Below, in pieces: positions 9,288 through 17,608 of a DNA stretch of 64,000 nucleotides (position 1 is the first letter of the stretch; every line of letters begins with the position of its first letter). The notes below the pieces were generated by a model. The model made no database searches. It was not told the origin of the DNA and saw only the letters and a list, made by a program, of their open reading frames with translations. The position numbers were made by a program, and so were the translations under genes. The DNA is from Thiorhodococcus drewsii AZ1 (GTDB lineage Bacteria; Pseudomonadota; Gammaproteobacteria; Chromatiales; Chromatiaceae), in NCBI RefSeq assembly GCF_000224065.1, contig NZ_AFWT01000010.1:99036-163035 (forward strand). The letters are read 5' to 3'.

Positions 9288-9482
9288 TCAAGGTTTGGTC
9301 GAGGGTAGCCCTGCGGTCTTCTGCGTGAATATCGCCTCGAAGCGCGCACGCAGTGGGGCAATGGCCGCCGGATCCGGGGCGCGTTGATAGGCCTTGAGGT
9401 CGGCGTAGAGCGTCCAGATCTGATCGCGCACCTGCTGTTGAGCGGCACGTTGCCGATCATGGAGCGAGGTGAGTGTATGCAC
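9288..9482 (-). CDS. Small hypothetical protein in the haem locus
   Basis: A 64-residue, probably helical protein starting at GTG 9482, 44 bp after the HemS-like gene on the same strand. It begins with a hydrophilic coiled segment (LHDRQRAAQQQVRDQIWTLY) and has no signal or membrane helix. No clear Shine-Dalgarno was seen. Its only functional hint is position as the third gene after hemP. No family recognised. Confidence 0.5.
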   Translation of the reverse strand: MHTLTSLHDRQRAAQQQVRDQIWTLYADLKAYQRAPDPAAIAPLRARFEAIFTQKTAGLPSTKP

Positions 9483-9526
9483 GAGGCGCTCGGCTGCACC
9501 CCGAACGGGATCCGGATCCGTTCGGA

Positions 9527-10507
9527 TCAGTCGGTCAGCGAGTTGATGAGCGTGCGCCAGAGAGGTGTCTCGGTTTCGCAGAACCCAGGCAAATCTTCAA
9601 GAATGGCCCATGTTCGACCGCGCGGAGTCCTCAGCCACACTTGGCGATGTCGGCCGCTATGCGTTCGATGTTCGGCGATGTGTGCCGAGCCCATCCGCGA
9701 CGGGTGCAGGTGGAATTCGACCGCATCCCCGATGAGCGCGAGCGATCCGTCGTCCTTGTGTTCGAGGCGCTGGAACGCGCCATCGAAACGCTGGGCGGCG
9801 CCTGGCGTCCCCGTCAGCAGGCGGATCGGTAGGGCCTGGTCGGCGACGATACGCAGCAGTTCGAGCGTCGATGCGGCAGCGAGCGCTGTGGTGTTGCGAT
9901 CGAGCGAGCGGTCCATGCCGACGTCGAGTGGCCATTCGCAGACCCGCGCGACGTCGATCATCTCATGGGTGCCGCAGTCGGAGCGCCATTTGCAGTCCAT
10001 GCAGCCGAGGTTCGATGGCGCGGCCGGCGGTGTGTTGCGCCAGCCGAACGGCTGATGCGGCAGGATACGCGCGGGTTCACTGTGATAGCGGTCGAGCAAT
10101 TCGGCGAGTGTCGAGCGATCCTCGTCGGAATCGACCCTCAGATCGAGCAGTGCTCGGTGGTTCGTGTCCTCAATGCGGATTCCGCTGACCGCTAGACTTT
10201 GCTGGTCGACGAGCGGACGCAGTCGATGCCAGCGTTCCAGCAGGGCATGCAATCTGAAGTGCCGCCCGACCGCCAGACCAAATCCATTCTGAACCCGTAT
10301 CCCCTGGAGGTGTACGGACTGGCGCAGTTGGGCGCACTGCATGGCCGTTTCGATCCTCATGTGATCGAGATTGGTCAGATCGCGGAGGAGATCCGACCAA
10401 TCTCGACGAGGACCCGATCGGGGACGCCCGAGCACGACGAGGGATTGGTTCTCGATCGATCCCGCTTGGGGTCGATGACTGCTGGCGAGGCGGTTGGCGG
10501 CGGTCAT
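9527..10507 (-). CDS. HemS/ChuX-like haem utilisation protein
   Basis: A 326-residue protein with two related halves resembling HemS/ChuS, cytoplasmic haem-binding or haem-degrading proteins. The first half (about 38-140) has LLRDLTNLDHMRIET, then HALLERWHRLRP. The second (about 210-325) has FHLHPSRMGSAHIAEH and a C-terminus PLWRTLINSL. The usual N-terminal helical region is short. The linker contains a cysteine cluster (CMDCKWRSDC). The segment where I expect the haem-ligand DVH motif reads DVA; that alignment is from memory. The start at ATG 10507 has GAGG seven bases upstream and lies 10 bp after hemP. Confidence 0.7.
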   Translation of the reverse strand: MTAANRLASSHRPQAGSIENQSLVVLGRPRSGPRRDWSDLLRDLTNLDHMRIETAMQCAQLRQSVHLQGIRVQNGFGLAVGRHFRLHALLERWHRLRPLVDQQSLAVSGIRIEDTNHRALLDLRVDSDEDRSTLAELLDRYHSEPARILPHQPFGWRNTPPAAPSNLGCMDCKWRSDCGTHEMIDVARVCEWPLDVGMDRSLDRNTTALAAASTLELLRIVADQALPIRLLTGTPGAAQRFDGAFQRLEHKDDGSLALIGDAVEFHLHPSRMGSAHIAEHRTHSGRHRQVWLRTPRGRTWAILEDLPGFCETETPLWRTLINSLTD

Positions 10508-10517
10508 GTGTGCGCCT

Positions 10518-10706
10518 CTATTTCGTCAGGATCAGCTTGTTGTTGCGGGTCATGCGCAGGTAATACTGATGCCCCGCGTGCTCGATCATCAGGAGGTTGT
10601 CGCCTCCCATGAGGCTGTTGCTGTCGATCCGGCGCGGGTGCGCGCCAGGGCTTCTGTCACGGGGGCTGATCTGTGAACGGCTATCGGTCGAGGCTACGGG
10701 TGGCAT
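10518..10706 (-). CDS. hemP: HemP family haem uptake protein
   Basis: A 62-residue protein whose C-terminal 35 residues carry the HemP signature: SLMGGDNLLMIEHAGHQYYL and TRNNKLILTK at the very end. HemP proteins are encoded at the head of haem uptake operons and are needed for their expression in some bacteria. The ATG at 10706 is preceded by GGAGGAG seven bases upstream. The HemS-like gene follows after 10 bp. No TonB-dependent receptor or haem ABC transporter is present nearby. Confidence 0.88.
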   Translation of the reverse strand: MPPVASTDSRSQISPRDRSPGAHPRRIDSNSLMGGDNLLMIEHAGHQYYLRMTRNNKLILTK

Positions 10707-10759
10707 CGCTGATCTCCTCCGAACGCGGGTTGGGCTTGGTACATCATCAGGGTTTTTGT

Positions 10760-10778
10760 GTTAATAAGAATTGTTCGT
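10760..10778. promoter_or_regulatory. Candidate Fur box upstream of hemP
   Basis: An AT-rich 19-bp site (GTTAATAAGAATTGTTCGT) matches the classical 19-bp Fur consensus at 11 positions by hand alignment. It lies 54 bp before the hemP start in a clearly AT-rich dip, where an iron-responsive promoter is expected. The match is moderate. Confidence 0.4.
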
Positions 10779-10863
10779 AATTAGATTAGATCTGCACTGC
10801 CACTCTGTCAACGTCCGCGAGCTCCCATCGCTGCATCGAACGACGTTTTCCGCACTCGACGCC

Positions 10864-11250
10864 TTAACGTCCTCGTAGATGGCGTATTGGGGCGCCGAAG
10901 AAGACCAGCGCCGTGATGTTCTCCTCGACGTCGAAGAAGGTGTGATCGCAGGCGGCCTGGACGTACATGATGGAGCCCTTCGTGACCTGTTGTTCGCTGT
11001 CGCCTACGCGTAGCCGGCCGCAGCCGTCGAGGATGAGATAGAGCTCGTCCTCTTCGTGCGCGCTGGCCATGTCCTTCGACCCGGCGGGAACGTGATAGAT
11101 GGAACAGCTCAGGGAGGGGGTGCGCAGGAATTCGCGCATCGAGAGCGTGCCATTTTCGACCTTGGACACCAGGTTTTCGAGTTGGAAAACCTGCCAGTCG
11201 GTCGCGCCGCTGACCGTTGACTGACCGCTCGCTTCTGATTGATTGTGCAT
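10864..11250 (-). CDS. Cupin-domain protein
   Basis: A 128-residue protein that is mostly one cupin beta-barrel (about 50-125): HEEDELYLILDGCGRLRVGD holds the first metal-binding motif, and a shorter second motif follows with the segment DHTFF. Small stand-alone cupins include metal-dependent dioxygenases, isomerases and sensors, so no reaction is assigned. The start at ATG 11250 has GGAG nine bases upstream; an earlier in-frame ATG (11310) has no ribosome-binding site. It is divergent from the ATP-grasp operon across 429 bp. Confidence 0.75.
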   Translation of the reverse strand: MHNQSEASGQSTVSGATDWQVFQLENLVSKVENGTLSMREFLRTPSLSCSIYHVPAGSKDMASAHEEDELYLILDGCGRLRVGDSEQQVTKGSIMYVQAACDHTFFDVEENITALVFFGAPIRHLRGR

Positions 11251-11679
11251 GCTGATTGACTCCGCGTTCTGAATGGATTTCAAAAAATTGCAATGGACTT
11301 TGAAAAACATCGAGGCTCAGGCGCTCGACGTTCGGTTGGTTTTTTGTGGCTGCGCACCCGTTCGTCACGGCTCGCTCGGCGCAAGGGACTGGATAGTATC
11401 TTGACTGCGAAGAATTCGCATTGACAAGCTGATGCGTGGATTGGGCCGGCATCCGCGAATTCGGTGCGTTTTTCGTCTCTCCTTTCGTATAAAAGCGGCG
11501 TATGACCTCGCCTCGCATTGGGACAGGGGTGCACTCTTGTGGTGCGCATGGGGTCGTTCCGGTTTGGTCGGGCATCTCCCAGAGTCACGCTCCGTCGGGT
11601 GCGGGTCAGTCTCGTTTGTACGGCGTGGTTATTGCATTGGCTTTGCGAACATAGGGCAGGACTGAGGAGTATCCTCGCC
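11251..11679. other. Intergenic region between the cupin gene and the ATP-grasp operon
   Basis: About 430 bp without a supported gene. It contains an inverted repeat with 6-bp arms at 11406-11420 (TGCGAAGAATTCGCA) directly abutting TTGACA at 11421-11426, and a TATAAA-like box near 11490. It is a plausible bidirectional control region, but no complete promoter was assigned. Confidence 0.35.
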
Positions 11680-13152
11680 ATGCTGAAGCAATTTCAATCC
11701 GGTGCCACCGGCGTGCTGCGGGATCCCACCGAGGGATCCACAATGGCCTACCACGAGTTTTATTACGACGATTTTCGCCCGCGCGACCACTATTTTCCCA
11801 TGTGGGATCATATTCAGGCCGTCGGGCAGCAGTCCCTGGCGGCCAAGGCCAGGGAAGCGCACCTGGCGCTCCACACCGAAGGGGTTACCTTCAGGGTCTA
11901 TGCCGATGAGAAAGAGGGCGTCGAGCGGGTTTGGCCCTTCGATATCCTGCCGAGACTCATCACGGCAGCCGAGTGGCATCAGGTCGAGGCCGGACTCAAA
12001 CAGCGCGTGCGCGCGCTGAATCTCTTTCTGAAGGACCTCTATCACGGTCAGCGTATTCTCAAGGACGGCGTAGTTCCGGCCGAGCTGATCTATCGTGGCA
12101 AAGGCTTCTGCCGCGAGATCATGGACGTGGATCCGCCGCACGACATCTATACCCATATCGCCGGGGTTGATCTGATCCGCGACGAAGATGGGCGCTATCT
12201 GGTGCTCGAAGACAATCTGCGCACCCCCTCCGGCGTTTCCTACATGATCGAGAATCGGATCATCGAGCGCCGCATACTGCCCGAACTCTTCTCGCGTTAC
12301 CGGGTGCGCCGGGTCGAGCATTATCCCGAGATGCTGTTGCAGGCGCTGCGCTCGCTCTCGCCGCGCGGCGAGGAATCGGCGGTGGTCGTGGTCCTGACGC
12401 CGGGTGTCTTCAACTCGGCCTATTACGAGCATACCTTTCTGGCCAAGGAGATGGGTGTCGAACTGGCCGAAGGACGTGACCTCGTTTGCAAGAATGACAA
12501 GGTCTTTCTCAAAACCACCCAGGGATTGCAGCGGATCGATGTGGTCTATCGGCGCATCGACGATGCCTACCTGGACCCATTGGTATTCCGCTCCGACTCG
12601 ATCCTCGGTGTCCCGGGGCTCATCAACGCCTGGCGCGCCGGCAACGTGGCGCTGGCCAATGCCCCGGGAACCGGCATCGCCGACGACAAGGCAGTCTATG
12701 CCTATGTCCCGGATATCATCCGTTACTATCTGGGCGAGACGCCCATTCTGGCCAATGTGCCCACCTACCAGATGACGGATCATCAGGATCGCACCTATGT
12801 GCTTGAGAACATCGAGCGCATGGTGATCAAGGCGGTCGCCGAATCCGGCGGTTACGGCATGCTGATGGGGCCCGCGTCGACGGCACGCCAGCGTAGCGAC
12901 TTCGCCCGGCGTATCGAGGCGGATCCGCGCAATTATATCGCGCAGCCAGTCATTCAACTGTCCCGGCATGTCTGCTATCTGGAGGGCGAACTGGAGTCGC
13001 GCCATCTGGATCTGCGTCCATTCGTCATCAGCGGCCGCGAGAGCCAGGTCGTTCCGGGCGGTCTGACCCGCGTGGCCATGACCAAGGGCTCCCTGGTGGT
13101 GAATTCCTCTCAGGGCGGGGGCAGCAAGGATACCTGGGTGTTGGCGGAATGA
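11680..13152 (+). CDS. Circularly permuted ATP-grasp type 2 protein
   Basis: A 490-residue cytoplasmic protein of the CP_ATPgrasp_2 (formerly DUF404/407) family, predicted to be an ATP-dependent carboxylate-amine ligase of unknown substrate. Recognisable segments are VYADEKEGVERVWPFDILPR, DLIRDEDGRYLVLEDNLRTP, SGVSYMIENR and ESGGYGMLMGPAST. The start is taken as ATG 11680 (AGGAG 11 bp upstream); ATG 11743 with GAGG 8 bp upstream is an equal alternative. It overlaps the alpha-E gene by 4 bp. This pair plus a transglutaminase is a known conserved cluster, sometimes with the Anbu peptidase, which is absent here. Confidence 0.88.
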   Translation: MLKQFQSGATGVLRDPTEGSTMAYHEFYYDDFRPRDHYFPMWDHIQAVGQQSLAAKAREAHLALHTEGVTFRVYADEKEGVERVWPFDILPRLITAAEWHQVEAGLKQRVRALNLFLKDLYHGQRILKDGVVPAELIYRGKGFCREIMDVDPPHDIYTHIAGVDLIRDEDGRYLVLEDNLRTPSGVSYMIENRIIERRILPELFSRYRVRRVEHYPEMLLQALRSLSPRGEESAVVVVLTPGVFNSAYYEHTFLAKEMGVELAEGRDLVCKNDKVFLKTTQGLQRIDVVYRRIDDAYLDPLVFRSDSILGVPGLINAWRAGNVALANAPGTGIADDKAVYAYVPDIIRYYLGETPILANVPTYQMTDHQDRTYVLENIERMVIKAVAESGGYGMLMGPASTARQRSDFARRIEADPRNYIAQPVIQLSRHVCYLEGELESRHLDLRPFVISGRESQVVPGGLTRVAMTKGSLVVNSSQGGGSKDTWVLAE

Positions 13153-14114
13153 TGCTGAGTCGAATTGCCGAATCGCTCTATTGGATGGCACGCCAACTGG
13201 AGCGTGCGGACAACACGGCGCGCGTGCTCGACATCAACCTGATCCATATGCTGGAGGCCGACGAGGGACTGACCGAGGAAATGCAGTGGAAACCGCTGCT
13301 GACCATCGTCGGCGCCGACGATGGATACGAGGCTCTCTATCCTGACGGTCGGGTCACGGTGCAGCGGGTGATCCATCTCCTGACCCAGGATCCCCGCAAT
13401 TCAGGTTCGATTCATGGCAGTCTTCGCATGGCGCGCGAGAATGCCCGTGTGGTCCGCGACCGCATCTCGAACGCCATGTGGGAGACGCTCAACGACTTCT
13501 GGCTGAAAACCGACGCACATCTTCAGGCGACCTTGCCGCCCTGGCGCGCCGCCGAGTTCTATGACTCCATCCACCGCGAGGTCGCGACCTTCTTCGGTCT
13601 CGCCCAAGGCACCATGATGCGCGGCGAGGCCTACGGTTTCGCCAGTCTCGGCAGTCTGCAGGAACGTGCCGACATGAGCACCCGCATCCTGGACGCGCGC
13701 TATCATCTGCTGTTGCCGGACCCCTCCATGGTCGGATCGCCGCTCGATTACTACCAGTGGCGTGCCTTGCTCAAATCGCTTTCTGGATTCGATGCCTATC
13801 GCCGTCAATATCAGAGTGGCATCCGTCCAATCGATGTTGTGGAATTCGTGATCCTGAACCCAGATTTCCCGCGTTCGCTCATCTACTGTATCCATGGTAT
13901 GGAGCGAGCACTCGAGCGTGTGGAGCGGAAGGCGGAGACGCCGGTCACGATCAAGCTGCAGGCCTTGCGTCGTCATCTCACCGGCATTGGCGCCGGGGAG
14001 ATACTGGAGCAGGGGCTGCACGAGTATCTGGATGCCTTCCTCGCTCGGCTGGCCGAGTTCGGTGCTGCGCTACAGGCCGATTACTTCGACGCCTATCTGG
14101 AGGATGGTCAGTGA
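13149..14114 (+). CDS. Alpha-E domain protein (DUF403)
   Basis: A 321-residue all-helical protein of the alpha-E family, beginning MMLSRIAESLYWMARQLERA, the family signature. It is encoded with the ATP-grasp protein and overlaps both neighbours by 4 bp (ATGA upstream, GTGA downstream), so the three are made in a coupled way. Genes like this always accompany the permuted ATP-grasp protein; the biochemical role is unknown. Confidence 0.88.
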   Translation: MMLSRIAESLYWMARQLERADNTARVLDINLIHMLEADEGLTEEMQWKPLLTIVGADDGYEALYPDGRVTVQRVIHLLTQDPRNSGSIHGSLRMARENARVVRDRISNAMWETLNDFWLKTDAHLQATLPPWRAAEFYDSIHREVATFFGLAQGTMMRGEAYGFASLGSLQERADMSTRILDARYHLLLPDPSMVGSPLDYYQWRALLKSLSGFDAYRRQYQSGIRPIDVVEFVILNPDFPRSLIYCIHGMERALERVERKAETPVTIKLQALRRHLTGIGAGEILEQGLHEYLDAFLARLAEFGAALQADYFDAYLEDGQ

Positions 14115-14986
14115 GATACCACATCGAGCGCGCTTGTCGCATGCGTTTTTCGACGCCCGCGCGCGAGCATCAGGTTCAGGTTCGACTCGCCCCCTGGGAT
14201 GACGAGACGCAGTCCCTGATGCGGGTTGCACTCCGGGTCGAGCCCAAGGCCGAACCCGTCGCTGGCTACGACTGTTTTGGTAATCTGGCGCACCATTTCT
14301 CCGTGCTCGGCGCGCACAAGGAACTGTCCTTTTCGCTGGTCGCAGAAGTCGAGACCCGTCGCGAGAACCCCTTCGATTTCGATCTGGTGCCGCCCGAGCG
14401 TGAGCGCGCATGGATCGACGACAGCCTGCGCCAGGCGCCACGGTTGTGGGATTTCGTCCTGCATCGCAGTCCGCTGACGCCCGATTTACCCGATCTTATC
14501 TTCGGTCGGGCGACCCCGGATTTGAGTGAGGGCGTGCCGATCATCGAGCAGGTGCAATCGGCCTTTGGCTGGATCCGCGAGGCCTTGCGTTACGACCCGA
14601 GGCTGGAGCCGTCCGGCGATCTTTCCAGCCTGTTTGCGACCGGGCGTGGCTCGGCGGCGGATCTCGCCCATCTGATGATCGCACTGGTGCGGCGCTGGAA
14701 GATTCCCGCGCGCTTCGTCTCCGGTTATCTGGATGCGGACTATCTGGACGATCTGGATGGCGGCGATACGCGTCTCCAGCGGCCCCATTACTGGGCCGAA
14801 GTACTGATCCCGGGAGGAGGGTGGCGCGGTTTCGATCCCGTGCTCGAACTGGCGGCGGATGCCACCTATGTGCGCGCTGCGGTCGGGCGCGATGCCGACG
14901 ACATCCAGCCCCTACGTCATGCCTGTCTCGGCGATGGCAAGCGGCCCGAGATGGACGAGACGCTCAGCGTCTCGCGTCTGTCCTGA
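14111..14986 (+). CDS. Transglutaminase-like protein lacking the catalytic cysteine
   Basis: A 291-residue protein with an N-terminal beta domain and a transglutaminase core. The start is GTG 14111, overlapping the alpha-E stop. The core is easy to align: the His segment is HYWAEV (H226) and the Asp segment GFDPV (D242), but the nucleophile region, normally GVCQDFAH in this family, reads GSAADLAH, placing Ala182 where Cys is expected. The fold is otherwise preserved (LMIALVRRWKIPARFVSGYL). It therefore looks like a pseudoenzyme, or a protein with a different role, still held in the ATP-grasp/alpha-E operon. Confidence 0.85.
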   Translation: MRYHIERACRMRFSTPAREHQVQVRLAPWDDETQSLMRVALRVEPKAEPVAGYDCFGNLAHHFSVLGAHKELSFSLVAEVETRRENPFDFDLVPPERERAWIDDSLRQAPRLWDFVLHRSPLTPDLPDLIFGRATPDLSEGVPIIEQVQSAFGWIREALRYDPRLEPSGDLSSLFATGRGSAADLAHLMIALVRRWKIPARFVSGYLDADYLDDLDGGDTRLQRPHYWAEVLIPGGGWRGFDPVLELAADATYVRAAVGRDADDIQPLRHACLGDGKRPEMDETLSVSRLS

Positions 14987-15009
14987 GCGCTGGATCTCGG
15001 CGCGTCGTC

Positions 15010-15432
15010 TCAGTTGCTGACGCGTGAGGCGCGCGTCAATTCGGCGAAGCGCACCCCGCGTAGCCCGCCGATCTCCAGGCTGAGACGTTCAATCTCGGCC
15101 GGCATGCCTCGGATGATGATGGTCTCCAGGCAGTTGTGATGATCCATATGCACATGGGTCGATGCCACGACATGGACGTACTGGCGATGCTGAATGTCCA
15201 GGATGTGCTGCGTCAGCTCGCGCTGGTGATGGTCGTAGACGATCGTCAGCACACCGGCGACCTCTTCGTCGCCGCGCTCCCAGGTTTCCTCGACGATCCG
15301 TTCCCGGATCAGGTCCCGGACCAACTCCGAGCGCGAGGCGTATCCCTTTCGGACCACCCTCCGGTCCAATTCGTCGAGAAGCGGCTTGGGAAGCGAAACG
15401 CTGAAACGGATGGTCTCTTCGGGGTTGGTCAT
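15010..15432 (-). CDS. nikR: Nickel-responsive regulator NikR
   Basis: A 140-residue ribbon-helix-helix repressor. Residues 6-48 form the DNA-binding ribbon-helix-helix ([20 protein letters not shown]). The C-terminal ACT-like domain keeps the four nickel ligands: H82, H93, H95 and C101, in the spacing known from E. coli NikR. It normally represses nickel transporters when nickel is plentiful; no nickel transporter or hydrogenase gene is in the window. It is convergent with the transglutaminase operon. Confidence 0.93.
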   Translation of the reverse strand: MTNPEETIRFSVSLPKPLLDELDRRVVRKGYASRSELVRDLIRERIVEETWERGDEEVAGVLTIVYDHHQRELTQHILDIQHRQYVHVVASTHVHMDHHNCLETIIIRGMPAEIERLSLEIGGLRGVRFAELTRASRVSN

Positions 15433-15471
15433 CGGAGGCGGTTCTGATGGTTGAGTTTTCTGGATGCTAAC

Positions 15472-15505
15472 AAAAAATGCCTTGGCGCATGAGGTGCCAA
15501 GGCAT
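15472..15505 (-). terminator. Rho-independent terminator for the 52-aa protein gene
   Basis: A 10-bp perfect stem (ATGCCTTGGC at 15477-15486 with GCCAAGGCAT at 15496-15505) with a 9-nt loop, followed on the minus strand by a T run. It ends the 52-residue peptide gene 26 bp after its stop and separates it from nikR. Confidence 0.8.
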
Positions 15506-15531
15506 ATGTATAGGGCGAGAGATTCGCTGTT

Positions 15532-15690
15532 TCAGTTGCCGCGTTGGGTCGCGTCCGGTTGGATTGCCTGGACCTCAATGACCGGGGTCGATTGGGATGT
15601 CCCGGAATGATCCGCATCGGCGAGGTTCATCGTCGACTGTACGCCGCCGATCAGTAGAACGACTGCTGCAAGAATACCTAATGCACCCAT
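15532..15690 (-). CDS. 52-residue small membrane or exported peptide
   Basis: A short gene on the minus strand. ATG 15690 has GGAG seven bases upstream. The first ~17 residues form a hydrophobic helix (GALGILAAVVLLIGGVQ) that can be a membrane anchor or uncleaved signal; the remaining ~35 residues are polar and rich in Ser, Thr, Asp and Gln. It has its own strong promoter and its own terminator, so it is probably a real, well-expressed monocistronic gene. No family recognised. Confidence 0.65.
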   Translation of the reverse strand: MGALGILAAVVLLIGGVQSTMNLADADHSGTSQSTPVIEVQAIQPDATQRGN

Positions 15691-15729
15691 GATACATCTC
15701 CGTACTTCGGATGGTTGCTGAATAATTTA

Positions 15730-15757
15730 ATTATATAAGCAACCTCTAATTTATCAA
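15730..15757 (-). promoter_or_regulatory. Strong sigma-70 promoter of the 52-aa peptide gene
   Basis: On the minus strand, TTGATA (15752-15757) and a perfect TATAAT (15730-15735) are separated by 16 bp, in a clear AT-rich patch. The -10 box is about 40 bp before the peptide's start codon. Confidence 0.75.
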
Positions 15758-15904
15758 GGTGCATGCGGTTCTTCCGATCAACGGTCGGTTTCACGCAGCG
15801 GTCCCATGAAATCTCCGCGCTCGACCCGATCCTGCTAGGATTCCGCCTAGGACGGGCATTCAACGGACCGTCCGCTGGTTTGCGCAACAGGGGGTGAAAC
15901 CGTC

Positions 15905-17593
15905 ATGTCCACGCCAGACTCCAGTTTGATCGGGCGCGTCATCGACATCCAAAGCGGCTGTTTGGTCGTCAGCATCTTTCCTTCCGACGAGGGTTTTCCT
16001 TCATCGGTCAACATGGGCGAGGAGACGCTTCCGGTTGGTCAGTTGGGGTCGTTCGTCGAGGTGCGCGACCGCGCCGGACATCTTTTGGCCGAGGTGGGCC
16101 GTATCCGGGAGGAGGCCGTCGAGACCCGCTCTGTTCCGGATCCAGCTGCGAGCGGTGGCAGCCGGCGCGTGACCATCCGCGAGCGCCGTCTGGAGCTCAC
16201 CCCGCTGGCCGAGATCAACCGGGACGGTCGTCTCGAGCCTGGTGTCAGTCGCTATCCGGTGATCGGTGCTGCGGTCCATGTCATCGGCAGTTCCCGGCTC
16301 GCGGCACTGCTGACGCGTGAGAAGGCCAGCGGACTCGAACTGGGGCGTCTGTCGGTGCGTCCATCGCTCAAGGCGACGCTCGATCCATCGGCGCTCTTCG
16401 GTCGCCATCTCGCCATTCTGGGGCAGACGGGCGCGGGCAAATCCTGGACGCTGTCGAGCCTGCTCCAGCGTGTCGTCAGCACCATGCCGCACTCGCACAT
16501 CATTCTGCTCGATCTGCACGGCGAATATGGCTGGAAGGGGAATGACGGCAACTTCCATGGCATCTTTGGACCCGAGGCCGCGCGCCACATCGATGCCCGC
16601 GAGCTGGAGATCCCCTATTGGCTGCTGACCTACTCGGAGTTCGTGGACCTCTTTGTCGATCGCACCGACTCCAACGCCACGGTCCAGATCGCCTTCCTGC
16701 GAGAAACGCTCTTCAGTCTGCGCCAACAGTCCAACCAGCATCTGGGCTTGCAGCGGCTTTCGGTGGATTCACCGGTCTATTTCTCGATCGAGGATCTCTA
16801 TCAGCGGTTCAAGAAGGCCAACGAGGAGAAGCTGGAGTTCGGTAAGGTCAAGGGGCCGCTCTACGGCGCTTTCGACGACTTCCTGGTGCGTTTCCAGTCG
16901 CTCTACAACGACGCGCGCTACGACTTTTTCATGCGTCCGCGCAAGAACGCGAGTTCCGCGAGCCTGGAGGGCTTGCTGCGCGATTTTGTCGGTCTGGGCG
17001 AGCCCAAGCGTCAGGTGACGGTGATCGATCTGAGTCCGGTTCCGCTCGATCTGCGTCCGGTCGTGTCGGCCCAGATCGGTCGGCTCGCCTACGAGTTCAA
17101 TTACTGGAATCCGCAACGACACGAGTTTCCGGTCCTCTTGGTGTGCGAGGAGGCGCACCAATACATCCCGCGTGAAGCAGACACCCAGTTCGTCGGGACG
17201 CGCCGGGCGATGGAGCGCATCGCCAAGGAAGGGCGCAAATACGGCGTCACGCTCTGTATCGTCAGCCAGCGGCCGACCGAACTGTCCGAGACCGTCCTCT
17301 CTCAGTGCGGAAATTATTTGTGCCTCAAGATCTCCAACGCCGACGACCAGGAATACGTGCGGCGTCTCTTGCCGGAAGGTGCCAAGAACCTGGCCGATCT
17401 GTTGTCTTCGCTACGTCGCGGTGAGGTGCTCGCGGTCGGTGACGCGGCCATGCTGCCCTCGCGTATCCTGGTGCATCCGCCCAACCCGGCACCGGCCAGC
17501 CGCGATGCGCCACTGTCCGAGAGCTGGGTCCATGGCCCGGACGACCTCAATGTCTCCGAGATCGTCAACAACTGGTGGCGTCAGGTGCGCTGA
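15905..17593 (+). CDS. HerA-like P-loop ATPase (DUF87), orphan
   Basis: A 562-residue ATPase of the HerA/FtsK superfamily. An N-terminal HAS-barrel (about 7-75, ending VGQLGSFVEVRDRAGH) precedes the RecA-like core: Walker A GQTGAGKSWT (about 176-185), Walker B VLLVCEEAHQY (about 413), then the sensor SQRPTELSETVLSQCGN and an arginine-containing C-terminal segment. HerA proteins form hexameric DNA translocases, usually with a NurA, SIR2 or DUF4297 partner in repair or phage defence. No partner nuclease is adjacent: upstream is a membrane peptide and downstream a small membrane protein. All catalytic motifs are intact. Confidence 0.9.
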   Translation: MSTPDSSLIGRVIDIQSGCLVVSIFPSDEGFPSSVNMGEETLPVGQLGSFVEVRDRAGHLLAEVGRIREEAVETRSVPDPAASGGSRRVTIRERRLELTPLAEINRDGRLEPGVSRYPVIGAAVHVIGSSRLAALLTREKASGLELGRLSVRPSLKATLDPSALFGRHLAILGQTGAGKSWTLSSLLQRVVSTMPHSHIILLDLHGEYGWKGNDGNFHGIFGPEAARHIDARELEIPYWLLTYSEFVDLFVDRTDSNATVQIAFLRETLFSLRQQSNQHLGLQRLSVDSPVYFSIEDLYQRFKKANEEKLEFGKVKGPLYGAFDDFLVRFQSLYNDARYDFFMRPRKNASSASLEGLLRDFVGLGEPKRQVTVIDLSPVPLDLRPVVSAQIGRLAYEFNYWNPQRHEFPVLLVCEEAHQYIPREADTQFVGTRRAMERIAKEGRKYGVTLCIVSQRPTELSETVLSQCGNYLCLKISNADDQEYVRRLLPEGAKNLADLLSSLRRGEVLAVGDAAMLPSRILVHPPNPAPASRDAPLSESWVHGPDDLNVSEIVNNWWRQVR

Positions 17594-17608
17594 GGCTGGA
17601 GGGTCGGG

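Noticed and set aside
11422..11500. TTGACA near 11421 as a promoter for the ATP-grasp operon
   Set aside because: No acceptable -10 box lies at a suitable distance; only recorded as part of the intergenic region.
11629..13191. 520-codon minus-strand frame
   Set aside because: Antisense to the ATP-grasp gene, whose family motifs are clear on the plus strand.
16000..17600. Possible HerA-based phage-defence island
   Set aside because: No nuclease, SIR2 or other effector gene is present next to the ATPase, so a defence system cannot be claimed from this window.
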